Assembly: GCA_002221725.1 (NCBI GenBank)
Contig: NJFT01000079.1
Span: forward strand, 1-64,000
Source of the DNA: Scedosporium boydii
Lineage: Eukaryota; Ascomycota; Sordariomycetes; Microascales; Microascaceae
Length of the DNA stretch: 64,000 bases
Direction: 5' to 3'
Shown here: one piece after another, positions 11,109-23,900 of the stretch
Numbering within the stretch: the stretch's first letter is position 1
How the letters are laid out: each line of letters begins with the position of its first letter
Made by a program: the position numbers and the translations under genes
The notes under the pieces: generated by a model
Databases searched by the model: none
What the model was told of the DNA's origin: nothing
The model's input: the letters and a program-made list of their open reading frames with translations, nothing else

Positions 11109-14100
11109 GTCGAATTCTTCCCTGGAGGGAAATGTGAAAATAACGAGTGACTTGGAGCCGAGAACGAGAATTTGAGTGAGGACAGGGATTCTTCGGACGA
11201 AAAAATACGGAAAAGAAAAGAATGAAACCTCGAATCAATCAGAGAACCTGCAAAGAGAACCTGTGTTGAGCTAGTCTAAGTTGTCCTCCGGTCGCATCAG
11301 TGTCGATCTTTGGTCGATTATGGGTAGCAATGAAAATAAAGAATGAATAAAGACGGTCTGGCAAGGAGGTCCTCTAGTTTCACTTTCTCGCTCTAGTCCT
11401 ACAACGTTCCAAGATCCAGAGATCGCAACGTCGGTTCCGACAACCCGTGGGGGCAGTGGATAGTTGTTGCGAGCAGTGGCCAAGACGATGTGGGAAGGGT
11501 GGTGGGTTACATGGGGATCCGGGAGCTGATATTCCAGGATCATGAACAGGGACGAGGCATCCACGTTTAAAGGGTCCCGTTGGGAGAGTAAGACCATGTC
11601 CGGCCAACTCCGGGAAGCAACAGGAAGACCCGGGACCAGGACCAGGGGTTGGTCGTGCCCAGTTGGGCAAGTGGAATATACCGAGCCTCCTGCCAAGGAC
11701 AAATAAACTTCGTTCGTCGCCAAATAGGCTATGTGGAGTGCGGTAGACAGATTTGCCGGCTTGCTCGAGTAGGTTTAGGGTGAGGGACTGCACATTGCAA
11801 GGCAATCGCAGGCCGTGTTGGCCGTGTTGGCCGTACTGCCGAGCTCCATAGTCTTTGAAATATGTCGTCAGATGGATATTTGAAGCGAAATTGTTATTGT
11901 TCATGCTCACTGGCTATACACGCTGCTATCTGCTACATGCCTACAGGCTGGCCCGCTGCCGTCATTTGTGCAATTATGTCTGGGTGGCTGTTGCTCCGCA
12001 GTCTCTGGCTGAGATCCATTAATGCTCCGATTATCCATATTAACCCCAGATTCGGGGGCGGAATCTGCACCTCCTCACGCTGACACGTGGGGGCCGGCAG
12101 AGTAGAATTCCTCTTTTTGTTTCGCCGTGCTTCCATACTGAGCTCAGGAGATCTCTACGGTTATCGTTTGTTCGGACAAATGGGTCCAAAGGGGGAAGAA
12201 TCATTGCCGTATTCCCCTCCTCTCGAGTGCCAGCTGATAGCGGAACGGCGACATCAATATTGAACAAATCAGTTCACCACCACCTCCTCGATACTGTCAC
12301 CACCACTACCGCCACCTCAATAACGATGTCTTACGATTTTTATACACTAGGCTTACTATATATAGCGGCACTCCGGGGTCAGATTTGTGTTCGTTTTTTC
12401 TCTCTTCTTTTTTCCTCTTTCCGCTTTCGTATAGCTCTCCTCCATTGAGAACCTCGATCCCGCCTCGCGTGGCGGTGTCAGGCTCTCGGATTCGGGGAGT
12501 TCGTAGGCAAAGGAGAATAAAACCCACCAACAGGAGAAAGTGCTGCCTTATCCGGGGCCCCCAGACGGCGGAACCGACGGGCCGGGAGGAGGTCACATTG
12601 GTCAGTCTTGTCCAAAGTAGGGCTCCACATGTTCCTCGCAGATTCCTGAATGGGATGCCTCAATGTCTGTGGTTTCTGTGGTTCCGTGAAGCCTCCCGCC
12701 AACCCAAATTCTCAACCCTCGAGTGAGACTCTAGGCCGCCCACACTCTTCTGCTTGGGAACCCTCCGTGCATTCCCCCATCCCACCCTTCACCCATGGCT
12801 CCCTAGCCCAAGCTTCCCCTGCCAAGCGAATGACGTCGAACACAGCGAACTCCGCGGCTGAGCCTTGCTCGTTTGCTCTGCAGATCAAGTGCATCCCCCC
12901 TGGCATTCAACCCAACCTCAAGTATAATTTTTCAAGTCAAACAGGGCTAGATTTTCCCATGGATCATGGATATTTTGTCGGCCCTTATCAGAAAAGCGTA
13001 TTCTTAGCGAAGAGATCTAGAACCCTGGACCCTAGAGGTAGTATTCGGAGCATTGCGGAGTCATCCTAGACGGTCCGATAGCCGAACCGTTCGTGGGTCA
13101 CGGATGCTTAGAACATATTGTGCTGCATCATGTTGTGATCCAGAGGCAGTTCCTCCACCATTTGACAATTGACCTTGGAGTTATCCTATGCCAAGAAGCG
13201 AAAGGAAAAGCGAGGAGGTGAACAGCTGAAAAGGGTCACGGCAGACTCTCACCTGTTCTCCAAAACGCGTTAACTCTCGCCAACTGGAATATGACATGAG
13301 GGGAAAAAAGGAGAAGGCGAAAAAAGAAAAGAAAATAACAGAAGAGAATAGGGAAAAACAAAATAAAAATGGAAAAGAAAGAAATAATACGGCCATTTTA
13401 CCCTAGCCAGCCAAAGCACGGCTGGTTCGTTTCACGGAGTAAGCCAAGACAAATTTTGCCACATATCCAATTTATTCGTCCACCAATCTTTTGCGTTTGA
13501 TCGAATTGTATGATGTAAATATGTATCCACGGGAGATAGATTTTGCGGAGAAGACAGGCATTGTCCCCCAATCAATTCTCCCCGCAAATCTAGGGCCTCG
13601 GCTTAATGCTTAATATATGCATGAAATACTCATGTTAATGGTCTCGATGCTCCGTTTCTCCACCTCTGCTACAGCCCGGAGGTACAGTAAGGTCAATGGA
13701 CGTTTTCCGCCTCCATTGCTTGTGCCGACTATGTTGTGCATCAGAGAGACGGTGGGTGGTTTTTTCGCCCCCAACGTCTGTGAGCATATCTTAGAATTAC
13801 GTCGCATTGCAGAAAACTTCAATCCATCAAGCCTCTTCTTGGTTGGTTTGTCCTGATGCAATGGGAAATTATGTCACTTCGTATCTTGGATGAGCAGTGT
13901 TCAATAACAGTTGGTTGTTATTTACAGACTATAGTGTTGGAATATGTAGGCTTTCCAGTGTCCGCGTTAAGAGCGTACCTTTTTAGCACGTGGTCAAGAA
14001 TGAGGCGTCTTGTTGGTCTTGGTATTTAATGAGTCCGTTACCAGGCTACTTGATGATGGAACCTGTGCTTTGGAAACTTCTGCCCAGAAAGGTGGGTTGC

Positions 14101-15570
14101 TTGAGACATGTGAAAATCCCAATCGTCGATACGATATTAATACTCGTTCAACAGCATCATATGCTAACTGTCAAATGTTTAGTCCCTTTGCTACGTACCC
14201 TGTGAGTTCCGGCACACACATCGATGACCTAGACGTGATGTCTATTAAGGATGGTGGGAAAGACCCGCTGGCCAGAGCGTTAAACACAAGTCGAATCCTG
14301 ACGATTGAAGAGATGGAAAGAAACAACTAGATTTTAAGATGACAGTCGGGTGCATAAGGGGAAAAGAGAGGAGTGTGCGCAATGCTTCTCGGGCATAACT
14401 TGATCCAGTTATTCAATGGGACAGATGGCACCCATATATCCGGTCTTGTCAGTTATCACCTCCTATGACACACCCTGGGACTTTGGTATTCTCGTCCATG
14501 CGCCATGTCGGGCTGAGATTCAACGTAACCTACCCTACAGAAGTAATGTTGAAACACTGCTCACAATAACCCTCAACAGGAGGAGAAGAGTCCAAGGTGT
14601 AAACAAACGATCCGACTCGGTATCAAGATCCCGAACGACATTACCCACACTCATTTGTGTCATTACGGTTATGACACTTGACCTCTTCAGCGAATACATC
14701 TCGCCAACAGTCCCAGCCAGTGCCCAAGGGTATAAATCTAACTCTTAACGGCATAACTACTTTTGCTGCGTCATTGGAAAAGAGGATCCTGGAGCAACCA
14801 CCAAGTTTGATACGGGGTGAGACGGAAGTGCTGCCAGATTCTCGCTATCCACTTACCGCCACATTCACAGAGATGAAGCCTAGATTGACGTTCATTCGAA
14901 TAACGGCGAAAGAAAAGTGAATTCAGCCCGACTTACGAGTGTTCGTCCTTGCATCCAGAATATATCTGAGCAATCCCAAAATTATATTAAAAACATGTCA
15001 AGTCAAGGTGCTTCTGACTTTGAAATGTATGTCCTTCCTTCCAGTGCCCTTATAGCGTCCCTGAAGCTCACTGGCAAGCAGAGCACTAGTATTTCGAGGC
15101 CGGAAATCTGCCATCGCCTCATACGCGATTAGGCTCATGCCATAAAAGAGCCAGATGACTGCGCAGAGTGTCTCATGGCGCAGGAAAGCACGAGTCTTTG
15201 GCCCAATCAGCGCGGTGCTATCTGTTGCGTTGAGGAAGGCGGAGGGAAGAAGGAGGACGATGAGGAAGCCGTGACGCCCCCAGCTGTCGCTACTCTGGTG
15301 GTGGCTCCCAGGGACGTCTTTCGCAAATATTTTACAACGGAGTCGGCTCGATATTGACTGCCATGGACAGAACGACCAGAGAAATTGTGGCGTTAAAGCC
15401 AATAATATTGTGGAATAAATGCGACGGTTCGTGTATCGATATACATGAAGGTTAGGAACCAAACATTCCCGCAGTAGGGCAGTACAATTTCATATACACA
15501 AGCTCCATTTTAAATATGCACGGGATATCCAAGCATTCAGTTCAATTTCCCCATGTCGTGACTTTCAGGG
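11109..15570. other. 4.4 kb gene-poor interval with unrecognised frames
   Basis: The left part holds the promoter of the TmpA-like gene. Minus-strand frames at 11271-11910 and plus-strand frames at 12650-13069 have no domain and low-complexity composition. A polypurine stretch lies at about 13308-13390. At 13990-14920 on the plus strand there is a series of frames (14010-14330, 14416-14748, 14678-14920) with fairly protein-like composition, including an N-linked-type NLTLNG and alternating hydrophobic residues. A minus-strand frame at 14998-15462 has one or two hydrophobic segments. They may be pieces of a decayed or spliced gene, but I recognise no family and do not call a gene. Confidence 0.35.
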
Positions 15571-17131
15571 CTAAGCCTTCTTAGACAGGAGATAAATCTC
15601 GCCCTCGCTGGCATTATCACTGCCGACGAACAAGCCACGGCCGGCGGGGTCCCAAGTCGACGCTGTGAGACGGAAGCAGTTGCTCATGGTCAAACCGTTG
15701 GCAGTGCAGCTTCCCGGGTTGGTGGCGCCGAAGATATCCTTGTATCCCTCTCGGCTGTCTGGGGCAGCGACGGGGTCGTATTGTCCGTTCTCAAGCTGGG
15801 TGAAGGGAATCTCGACAACCTTGAAACCAGTGGCAGGCTGGCGATTCCAGGAGCCGTGGAAAGTAACGTACATGTTTGTGGCGTTGGCGTCGAAGCTGTT
15901 CCAGATGGGTGCGCTATGTGCCTGGAAAGTGAGACGCGGCTTAATGGCTCGGTCATTGCAGCCCGCGTCCGTATTGCCACCCTGCGAGTTGATGACGAAG
16001 TGGTCGCCGGTCTTCAGCTGGCCGTTGAATGGAGTGGGATCCCAGACGGAGAAGCAGTCGGGATAACCAAAGAATTGATCCCTATCCTTGGTGGGGTCAC
16101 CGACTGGAAACGGGTAAGGGGTTAGCGAGCTCTCTGGGAAAGGCCGCGGATTGAATGGATTACTGGAATTAACGAATGGGAATAAGTAACATACGGAAGT
16201 TCAGCTTCTCAGCCGGGTTGTCGATATGAATATCAGCTCCATTACGCCTAAAATCCTGTACCAAACATGTTAGTAGACCAGAAAGCTTGTGAATTCATCA
16301 GAGAGCGGATAAAAACTAACATCACCACTGTTCTCGACACCCCAGACGTTGCCATTGGGATCGGCCGTGAAACCAATCTCATTTCGAAGTCCCCAGGCAA
16401 GGACCTCGCCGTCGGTCTTGTAGTTGAATCCATTGGCGGGGGCCTTGTCCATGTCGAAGATCTTGACAATGGCACGTCCGGTAGCTGCCTGGGCCGACTG
16501 CATGTCCAAGTTCGCGTTGCTGCCGACTTGCAGCATGACCAAGTTGGGCGACTTAGGCGAGACGAGCAAGTTCCGTGTGGAATGGATGCCCGAGTCCATC
16601 CCATTGACGACCGTCTTCTTATTAGAAACTGTCCTTGTGGCTGGATCGTACGTCCACGACATCGCATTCCTTTCGGAGCTGGCATATAGCGTCTTGCCAT
16701 CTGGGGTCAGAGCAAGGCCGTGGTTGAGCGAGATGTCGGAGATCAGCATAGTCGAGGCACTAATGCAGCCATTTTCGCCAAAGGTGTGGATCGAAATGCC
16801 CTTCCTGGCTTCCGACACGAGCATATTGCCAAGGGGATCGAAAACGATCGTTCGGACGCCCTGAAGACCCCCGGCAATCTTCAAAAATTGCCATCCCGGA
16901 GCGACCGTGTATTGCGGGAAGCGCATAGCGGAGACACCGGTGCATGTCGTTGGGACTGGGAGCTGCGGGACTTGGGCGGCGACATTTGCTGCAACAACCC
17001 ACAAAAGTTAGTTTTGCACCATCACAAACAAACTAGACTTTGTCCACACGGTTGTGTTGAAATAAGATAGATTTTCACGTACCGGCGCCGAGAAAAACGG
17101 CCACGGCCGCGGTTACACTAAGGATGTGCAT
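15571..17131 (-). CDS. Secreted glucose/sorbosone-dehydrogenase-type protein (AA12-like)
   Basis: There are four exons, 17131-17083, 16988-16321, 16255-16195 and 16103-15571, with introns of 94, 65 and 91 bases, giving 436 residues. The N-terminus is a signal peptide (hydrophobic from residue 3 to about 17, cleavage near NVAAQ). The rest resembles the six-bladed PQQ-dependent soluble glucose dehydrogenase/L-sorbosone dehydrogenase fold, with repeats such as VFDPLGNMLVSE, LALTPDGKTLYASSE and FTADPNGNVWGVENSGD, and a C-terminal MYVTFHGSWNRQPATGFKV. In fungi this is auxiliary activity family AA12 (pyranose dehydrogenase using PQQ). The family oxidises sugars outside the cell and passes electrons to acceptors such as cytochrome domains or LPMOs; no cytochrome domain is attached here. 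Cysteines at TTCTG, NGCIS, DCFS, AGCND, GSCTANG and NCFR would suit disulfides. Assignment to the fold is solid; PQQ use is inferred. Confidence 0.85.
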
Positions 17132-18708
17132 TTTGGAATCCTGGGGCTAATAGTTCGGTGAGTGACAAGGCTGGCGGAACGCGACGCAGTAGACAACGGG
17201 ACGACAGTCTGGGCAAACTATCTTGGCGAACCTGGAGATAGTTAAATAGCTCAGAGAGCCAAGTCTTTTCAAGCCCACATCAACGGAAACACTTACTCCA
17301 TTGCGGGAGACGGACCCCTCGCCACGCGTCGTACGCCATTTACATTGCGAGTATTCGCCGGAGAGGGTTCCGGCGACCGGATGGGACGGCATAAATAAAT
17401 TGGATTGGCTGATGCCGTGGATTTCCCCATTTCGATAGATTGGATCCACGTCCAGAGTTGTTATGAGGGGGCAAATGAGAAATTTTAGCCTTCAGAAATT
17501 GGGCTCTTGCGGCTATAATCTGCCTATATTATCTGCGCAGGTCATTCCGTTGTCTCGTCCCGTTTATCATAGTAACGACCAAGTTCGGTACCCTAAAGCC
17601 GTAGTACCCGAATCCAGAAAACGAACCGCCGATCCGGCGACCACAAGTGGCAATGTGATCTCCAGTAGCAGCTGTGTGGCTTCAGTAACTATTGTCCCTA
17701 ACTTCATTCTTCGGGGGCCGAGCGGCGGGTCTCGCATATCGAAATCCCTAAGATGTTATTACTTGTATCAAGATGTTTTTTCAATATAAAGGCCGCCACG
17801 AAATCAATTCAACCTCGGTTGATACATGTATTCTTTCACTCGATTTCAGAATACCTGGCGAACACATGACTGGGATACACCCCGTGCCTTGATAACTTTG
17901 TCCGGTTTGCTCAAGTCAAAGAAGAGGTGGGCAGGTCCGATTTGTAGTTATAATATACTTTACGGAATTGCAGCTTGACCAGAACGCAATACCCCAAATC
18001 TAGAACTTCGCTTGAGATTCTCTCTCCCGAGCCCATAATATATATATTTATATGATGGAACAGCGTAGGGAATCTGCCATTGATGGCAGAAGACCTGTGT
18101 CAGCACGAGAAAAATTAAGCAGCTTCACTGACTCTTCAGTCCCAGGCTCTCTATCACTATCCTGGACTGATCAGAGTTTCGATCAGAGAATATTCATCCA
18201 TATCTACCTACCCTCCCCTTATCTTGGCATCCCCACCCAACGAATTTCTCTTTCCGATGCGGCAGCCAACCTTCGGGTACCGTCCCATTGTTTCCGTATA
18301 TTGAATCCATATTTAGCCCAATCCCCGTAGACTCCCAAGTGCTTGGTAAGGATAGCTCTTCCGTAAAGAGAACATTCCAGCTCTCGGCTGTCCGAGAAAA
18401 ATCATTAGTTTCTCGAGTATTAAGAATCAATCTAGTTTGGAGGTTTAAGTAAGGCCACAAGGAGAGGACTGGAACTTGATATAATAGCTGATGGAGACCT
18501 CGTTCAACGCAGGGTCATTCGATAACTCAACGCTCCGCGTGCGTCAGTAATGATCGGGACCGCTTGCAACCTAGCTGAGCTCAGAGGCATTCCCAAAAGT
18601 ATCGCGACTAAAAATTTCAACAACACCTATTCTATGAATAACTATTGGGCCATATATGTCATTCCATTCACTAATATCGACTCGAGCGACGAGAGTGAAG
18701 GTGCTACC
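17132..18708. other. Intergenic, 1.6 kb
   Basis: This is the upstream region of the AA12-like gene and the 3' flank of the HAD gene. Only short frames without domains are present. A short TATATATTTATA tract lies near 18039-18050 but no gene starts suitably downstream. Confidence 0.45.
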
Positions 18709-19500
18709 TCAACAGCCTAGCCGCCGTGCTACCTCGAGGAACCCTTCCTCCCCCAACGGTACCCAAATGTCGACCCATTCTCGAGCCTTCTCTACCTCGT
18801 CTGGGCCAAATACCTCTTCCGCCAATCTCTCCACGTAAATAGTTTTCATTCCACGACCCCGAGCTGCCTTCAGATCCCCCAAATGTGTGGCGACCAGCGC
18901 GACCTGTTCCGGTGGCAGACCTAACTTTGACACCGTGCCATCATATACGAGGGCATTGGGCTTGTAGGCTCCAAAGTCGGCCACGGAGAAGATATGTTGG
19001 AATCCGCCATCCAGCATTCGATTGAGGTCCTTCAGCAGCTCCTGGTTTCCATTGGACAGTGTTGCTGTGGTGTACTTGGCGTTTAGCCGACGAAGACCGG
19101 CGACGGAGTCTGTCCACGGCGCTAGGCGATGCCACACGAGGCTCAACTCTCGACTCTCGCCGTCGTTGTAGGCTTCGGAGATACCCCACTCTTGAAGAAG
19201 AAGGATGAGACTATCATAGTGGTGGGTATCGACGTCCTTCCAAGGCGTTTCCCCCGGAACGAAAGAAGAAGTAAATTTCCTGTACGAGTTGCGCCACTGC
19301 TGAGCGAAAGCTTCGGCGTCCTGGCGTGTGAGTGATTTGAGCTTCTCACGAGTGGGCTCCGTGAGATTCGGCGATTCGACCTTGGAGGTCCATGATGCCC
19401 AGACCTCGGCAACAACAGTCGTCCGCCAATCAACACAGGTGCCAAAGACGTCGAAAGCCAGCGCCTTGATATCTTGGAGGGGCGGCATGTTGCTTTTCAT
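18709..19500 (-). CDS. HAD-superfamily hydrolase, L-2-haloacid dehalogenase type
   Basis: This is an intronless frame of 263 codons from an ATG at 19500. HAD motif I is at residues 16-21 (FDVFGT), with nucleophile Asp 17. Motif II is in TATLSNGN, and a later Lys lies in FGAYKPN, the motif III Lys. The acidic motif IV region is VATHLGDLKAARGRGM, which resembles the VAAHxxD loop of haloacid dehalogenases. The length and the small helical cap between motifs I and II fit type II dehalogenases. In fungi such proteins are common and cytosolic; most have no proven dehalogenase activity, so the substrate should be left open. The gene stands alone between intergenic regions. Confidence 0.88.
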   Translation of the reverse strand: MKSNMPPLQDIKALAFDVFGTCVDWRTTVVAEVWASWTSKVESPNLTEPTREKLKSLTRQDAEAFAQQWRNSYRKFTSSFVPGETPWKDVDTHHYDSLILLLQEWGISEAYNDGESRELSLVWHRLAPWTDSVAGLRRLNAKYTTATLSNGNQELLKDLNRMLDGGFQHIFSVADFGAYKPNALVYDGTVSKLGLPPEQVALVATHLGDLKAARGRGMKTIYVERLAEEVFGPDEVEKAREWVDIWVPLGEEGFLEVARRLGC

Positions 19501-20996
19501 AAATGATACTTCGATGGCAGGGCAGATGATCTCCGAACGGGGAAACGAATTAATTTTTGGAAACTAATGTCTCTGCTGAGCAGGTTGGGATGGGGTTAAG
19601 TATCAACTCGGAGTCAGACCTGTAAAGCAGGAAGCTTGATGCAATAGCACGTGCCCCACGCCCTTTCGCTGCAGATTGCTCCATTGAACCAGTCATTGAT
19701 GATGACACCATCAAAGGATCTCGGTCATTTTGCTGACGGCGTCAATCAAATGATATCCCCACAACATCCCCAAAAATGGCGCAGGGTTGGTAGACTGACC
19801 TGTGAGCCTCGGCGACCGTCTCACAAGATCTCGCTTTAATATCCTCCATAGTTGCCATCGTAAAACGTCTCTGATTCTCACACCGTTGTTTGTCCTTGTT
19901 CATCCCGCTTAAACCATCCCCTTCCCCAAAGAGGCAATTCGTCGCCCACTGCTTGTTGGGGTCCGTCTCTTTATTCCAAGCATAGGGCTCGCCCGGACGC
20001 CTTTAGACGTGTAAGAATAAAAGGGAGAGTCATCGTTAGAGTTTATTGCCTTCACTCGTGCCCACACGCCTCAAAAGAAGCCCTGAGGACCGGGAGACAT
20101 GTCTACAGCTGCAAGCAAACTCCTTTCTTGATCTTCCGATTCGTCGCTTACAACCCTATATCTGTCCTGGAAGAGCAGGGTAGAATACGTCCGCAGGTGC
20201 GGGTGAATAAATCCTATCGCTAGGTTCGAATTGGAAACATGTGAAACTGTAGTCGAAGCTAGCCTATCCCCCCAAAAATAGCTCGTACCCCGAAAATCGT
20301 AAGGTAAGCCACTGCGGACTCATAACCGATATGAGCACATCTCTCTGAGAGTTCCTACACTCTTGTCCTCTCTTTGAACGGGGAAGCGGAATCAAATGAC
20401 CGACCTTGATATGGAAGTCATAGTGAGCCCACCACGAATGAGTCAACAAAGGCTAGGGTGTAGAAGTAAGCCGAGATAACATACACAATAGTAACTTGGT
20501 CCCTTGGCTCCCAGTCTAGGGACCTTTAACAGAGTGCAGGCCAATACATCGCTCTGCTCGGAGCTCCGCCTGTCTACTCCGCTCTATCTCCGAGCTAGTC
20601 GGCAAAGGACGCGTCCATTTCTGAGTCATATTTCACACACCGAGCATCATCTCTTTCTCAACTGCCACCTTGACATCCCATCATTGATCCAAGCGCGATA
20701 GCTATGTAGATACCAAATGTAAGAAGCCGCGGCGGAGACTCAAAACCGTCATCGGCCATCGTCTGAAACTAGTCCTGTGGATTCTGTTTACCGTATGGTC
20801 GTTAATTTCTCCGCTCGTGGATTTGAAACGCATAGAAAGTCTCCTCATATACTCCAAAGTCCAGGCAGTTTTATCAGCACCTATATATGATCAAGTAACC
20901 AAAACACCCACGAGTTGAAGGGGAAATGGTGTCTTGATGACCCTACAAAGCTCATCTCCCTCTCCTTCGGATCAGTCCCGCAACTCTGATGTATAT
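19501..20996. other. Intergenic, 1.5 kb
   Basis: This is the promoter region of the HAD gene and the 3' flank of the decayed NLR gene. No domain-bearing frame was seen. Confidence 0.45.
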
Positions 20997-23900
20997 TTAC
21001 ATCTTGTCTGAAGAAGTGAAAGCAATATGCTCGCCGACATCCAACCCATTCTTGACAATTATAATCCCATCATTATGAACAAATACGATATCCAGATTAC
21101 GCCGTACCTTTGCGATAAAAACCGGGTCGCCGATGCGCCAGATGGAGGGAATAAGAAAGTGCCTCTGAAAACCATCCACATGCATAGATTTGCCAAGTTC
21201 AACGGTGCAAACCCAACTATTTTTAGACAAGAAAACCAAACAAGGAGAGTTGAACCTCTTTGCGATTCCGATAATGCAGTCAACATCCGTTATATCGGCT
21301 ACATTTCGGGCGAGTGAGTTGACAGGTCTCGGTGTGGGCCTCGCCGGGTCGAGGCCAATGAGATAGGGAGGCTCACGAGAGGATAGGTTCAGGGTGAAAA
21401 TCTTGGTGGTTTGTGTGCCCAAGTCCAATCATAAGGTCCACGGCTTGGTTGCACCGTCTGTGCAAAGACGAGATTGTTATCCTCGCTTGTAATGGAGATA
21501 GCATCAGCATCAGCATACCTAGGGATCTCGTCGTAGCCGCATCCGAAACTAGCAATACCCGCTTGGGCAGTTTGTGGAGACCTCTTGTCTGCCGTAGTGC
21601 TTTGAATTAAGTCATCCCAATTGAACATCTTGACAATACCTTCTTCAAAGAGGATAAGTTGAGATTCAGTGTGATGGAACCACTTCCATGTTTTACGCTG
21701 GAGTCCAGTAATCGAGACAATCCTCTGCCTCTCCTCTATCGACCATAATGAGTCTGATTCGGACGAAGACACGAGGACGAACAAGCCGCACTGGTGGACG
21801 AGAACCTGCCTGATGGGGGATTCGCCTTCGGCTCGGCCCTCTAGTAGTAACTCGGCACTCCAAACCCCGGCGATATCGACCCGCACGACCCGGAAGCAAT
21901 TTGACGAGTCCGTGCTGACGACCACACGTGGTTTATATGCCCAGTCGATAAGTGTAACGCTAGTAAAGGTTTCTCGGTGCTTGTAAAGTTGGGTCACGGT
22001 GTTTTCTGGATCATCGAGGCTGCAAATGTCGACTATGCCGGTATTTCGCCCACAAAATCCGATCGAATGCTCATCGCAACAGTATAGTACTGTGGTTGTA
22101 GCCGTCCGATAAGCCGACGCGTGTCCAGGGACCTCCTCCATATCTAGGACCCACTCGCTTGGGTCGACGCGAACTGAGTCGGTGTCTTGACTTATCGAGG
22201 CGAAAGGCTCCCAGACGCTGGCCAGGTTCCCTCCCACGCCGACGATCCTTAGACTATTACTCGTAGATACGAGGGCCGTCACCGCATCATTTCGGTAGTG
22301 CAGATAGTGTAGCAGCTGCAGTGTCTCGAGGTCAATTATCTTATTGCACTGGCTCCATCGCTGCCAATGAGAGTCTTGCCGTTTGGGGAAACTGCGATTC
22401 TGTCTACACCCATAGTGCTTGATACCAACGGTTTGCATGTTGTAAAAACACAATGATCGTTTCGTCCCAATAGGATACAGCAAGTCGCCGCATTGTGGGG
22501 TTGGGGTTGAAAGCCAGGCCATGAATTAAATGGCTTGAGTTGTTGTGGTTGTTGGTGCCTGGCCGGGTGCAAGCACCAACTGCGCGCTGCGATTGGAGGG
22601 ACCGTAACTGGATCGGTTTGCCCCAGTAGATAATAGCCACGATCTGGTCCTCGACGGATGGTGCTCGACGGAGATTTGAACCGCAATGGGCGTAGGGGGA
22701 AATGTCGGATCCTTAACCTCGACATAAGTGTCGGTCAAGAAAATCTTGTGTACCAAGGAACCTCCCGGGGCTTCCCTTGCCGAAATATGCCTGTCCCGCG
22801 AAGAAACGAGGACGCAGCTGTCGCTTTCGTTGAATGCTACTGCGGGGTTCTGCGAATCTGTTCGGATTCTGAACAGCTGGCTACCTGAGTCGACATCCCA
22901 CGCTGCCACGTGTCGAAACCCTGAGGATGCAAGGAACTTTCAGGTATTTCCAAATTCCAGGATAGAAATGGATTCCCCGTGACTGGGAGACATGAGCTCC
23001 TCACAAGTTGATTCATTGTAAACCCTGATCTTACCGTTTGACAGCCCAACGGCAAAGCGACCATGGCGACTAGAAACTACCTTCGTGAAGTTGTCGTGGT
23101 AGGAAATGGAGCAGATCCGATCGTCCCAGCTGCTCTGAATTACTCCAAGTAGCTTAATACCATCCTTTGCCCTAATAAACTGTCGAAAAATAGCCGAATT
23201 CTGAGGGCAAAAGGGCGGCACGAGGGTGTGGATGACAGAAGGGTCGCTGAGTATATTAACACCGAACTGATTGACAATGCGCGGTAGATCGACAACCCAG
23301 GAATTAAGATCAACCGGGGATATCGAGTTGTGTTTTACTCTGCGTTGTAGATAACGGGAGAGGTCCCGAGCCGTTCGAATCAGGCAGTCTAAATCCCTCG
23401 ATTGTGCCATATACTCGATCTAAGAGAGTATGTTCGCCTTGAAGAATTGAACTAGCATGTCGAAAATAAGGTCGGAAGAAGACGGGGAATGTGCAATATG
23501 CTCACTGAATCGCCGCTAGGCGTAATCAGCTATGACCATCTTCTTGGTGGTGTTAGATGCCTGGCGTCTTCGATCGGAGCTCAGCTCGTTGCCAAGGAGG
23601 CACTTCAAGCAAGCAAAGGCGATGATATGATGTCCCTCGCGAAGGTCAATGTAAAATTCGCTCTTTAAACCCGGTTGAGTGAGGAAAACACGTGCAGTCT
23701 CAAGGACAACCCGTATCCGTGACGGGTATCAACGCACAAAAGGTCGCCGCAAAGATATTGCAAGCTCGTCCGGAGGTCCCTTGTGATTGTTTTATTCAGG
23801 CCGAGCTTGATCGCGTCCTTCATCTGGTCAACCGTCAGGGGATGGAAAGCGCATATGGACCAAGTAATGATATGCTTCGCGATGTCTCTGTTTCTGGATC

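Noticed and set aside
12650..13069. 139-codon plus-strand frame
   Set aside because: It starts at an ATG but is Pro/Ser-rich with no recognisable fold, signal peptide or partner exon; chance frame is more likely.
15665..17070. Plus-strand frames opposite the AA12-like gene
   Set aside because: They overlap its exons antisense and have no domain.
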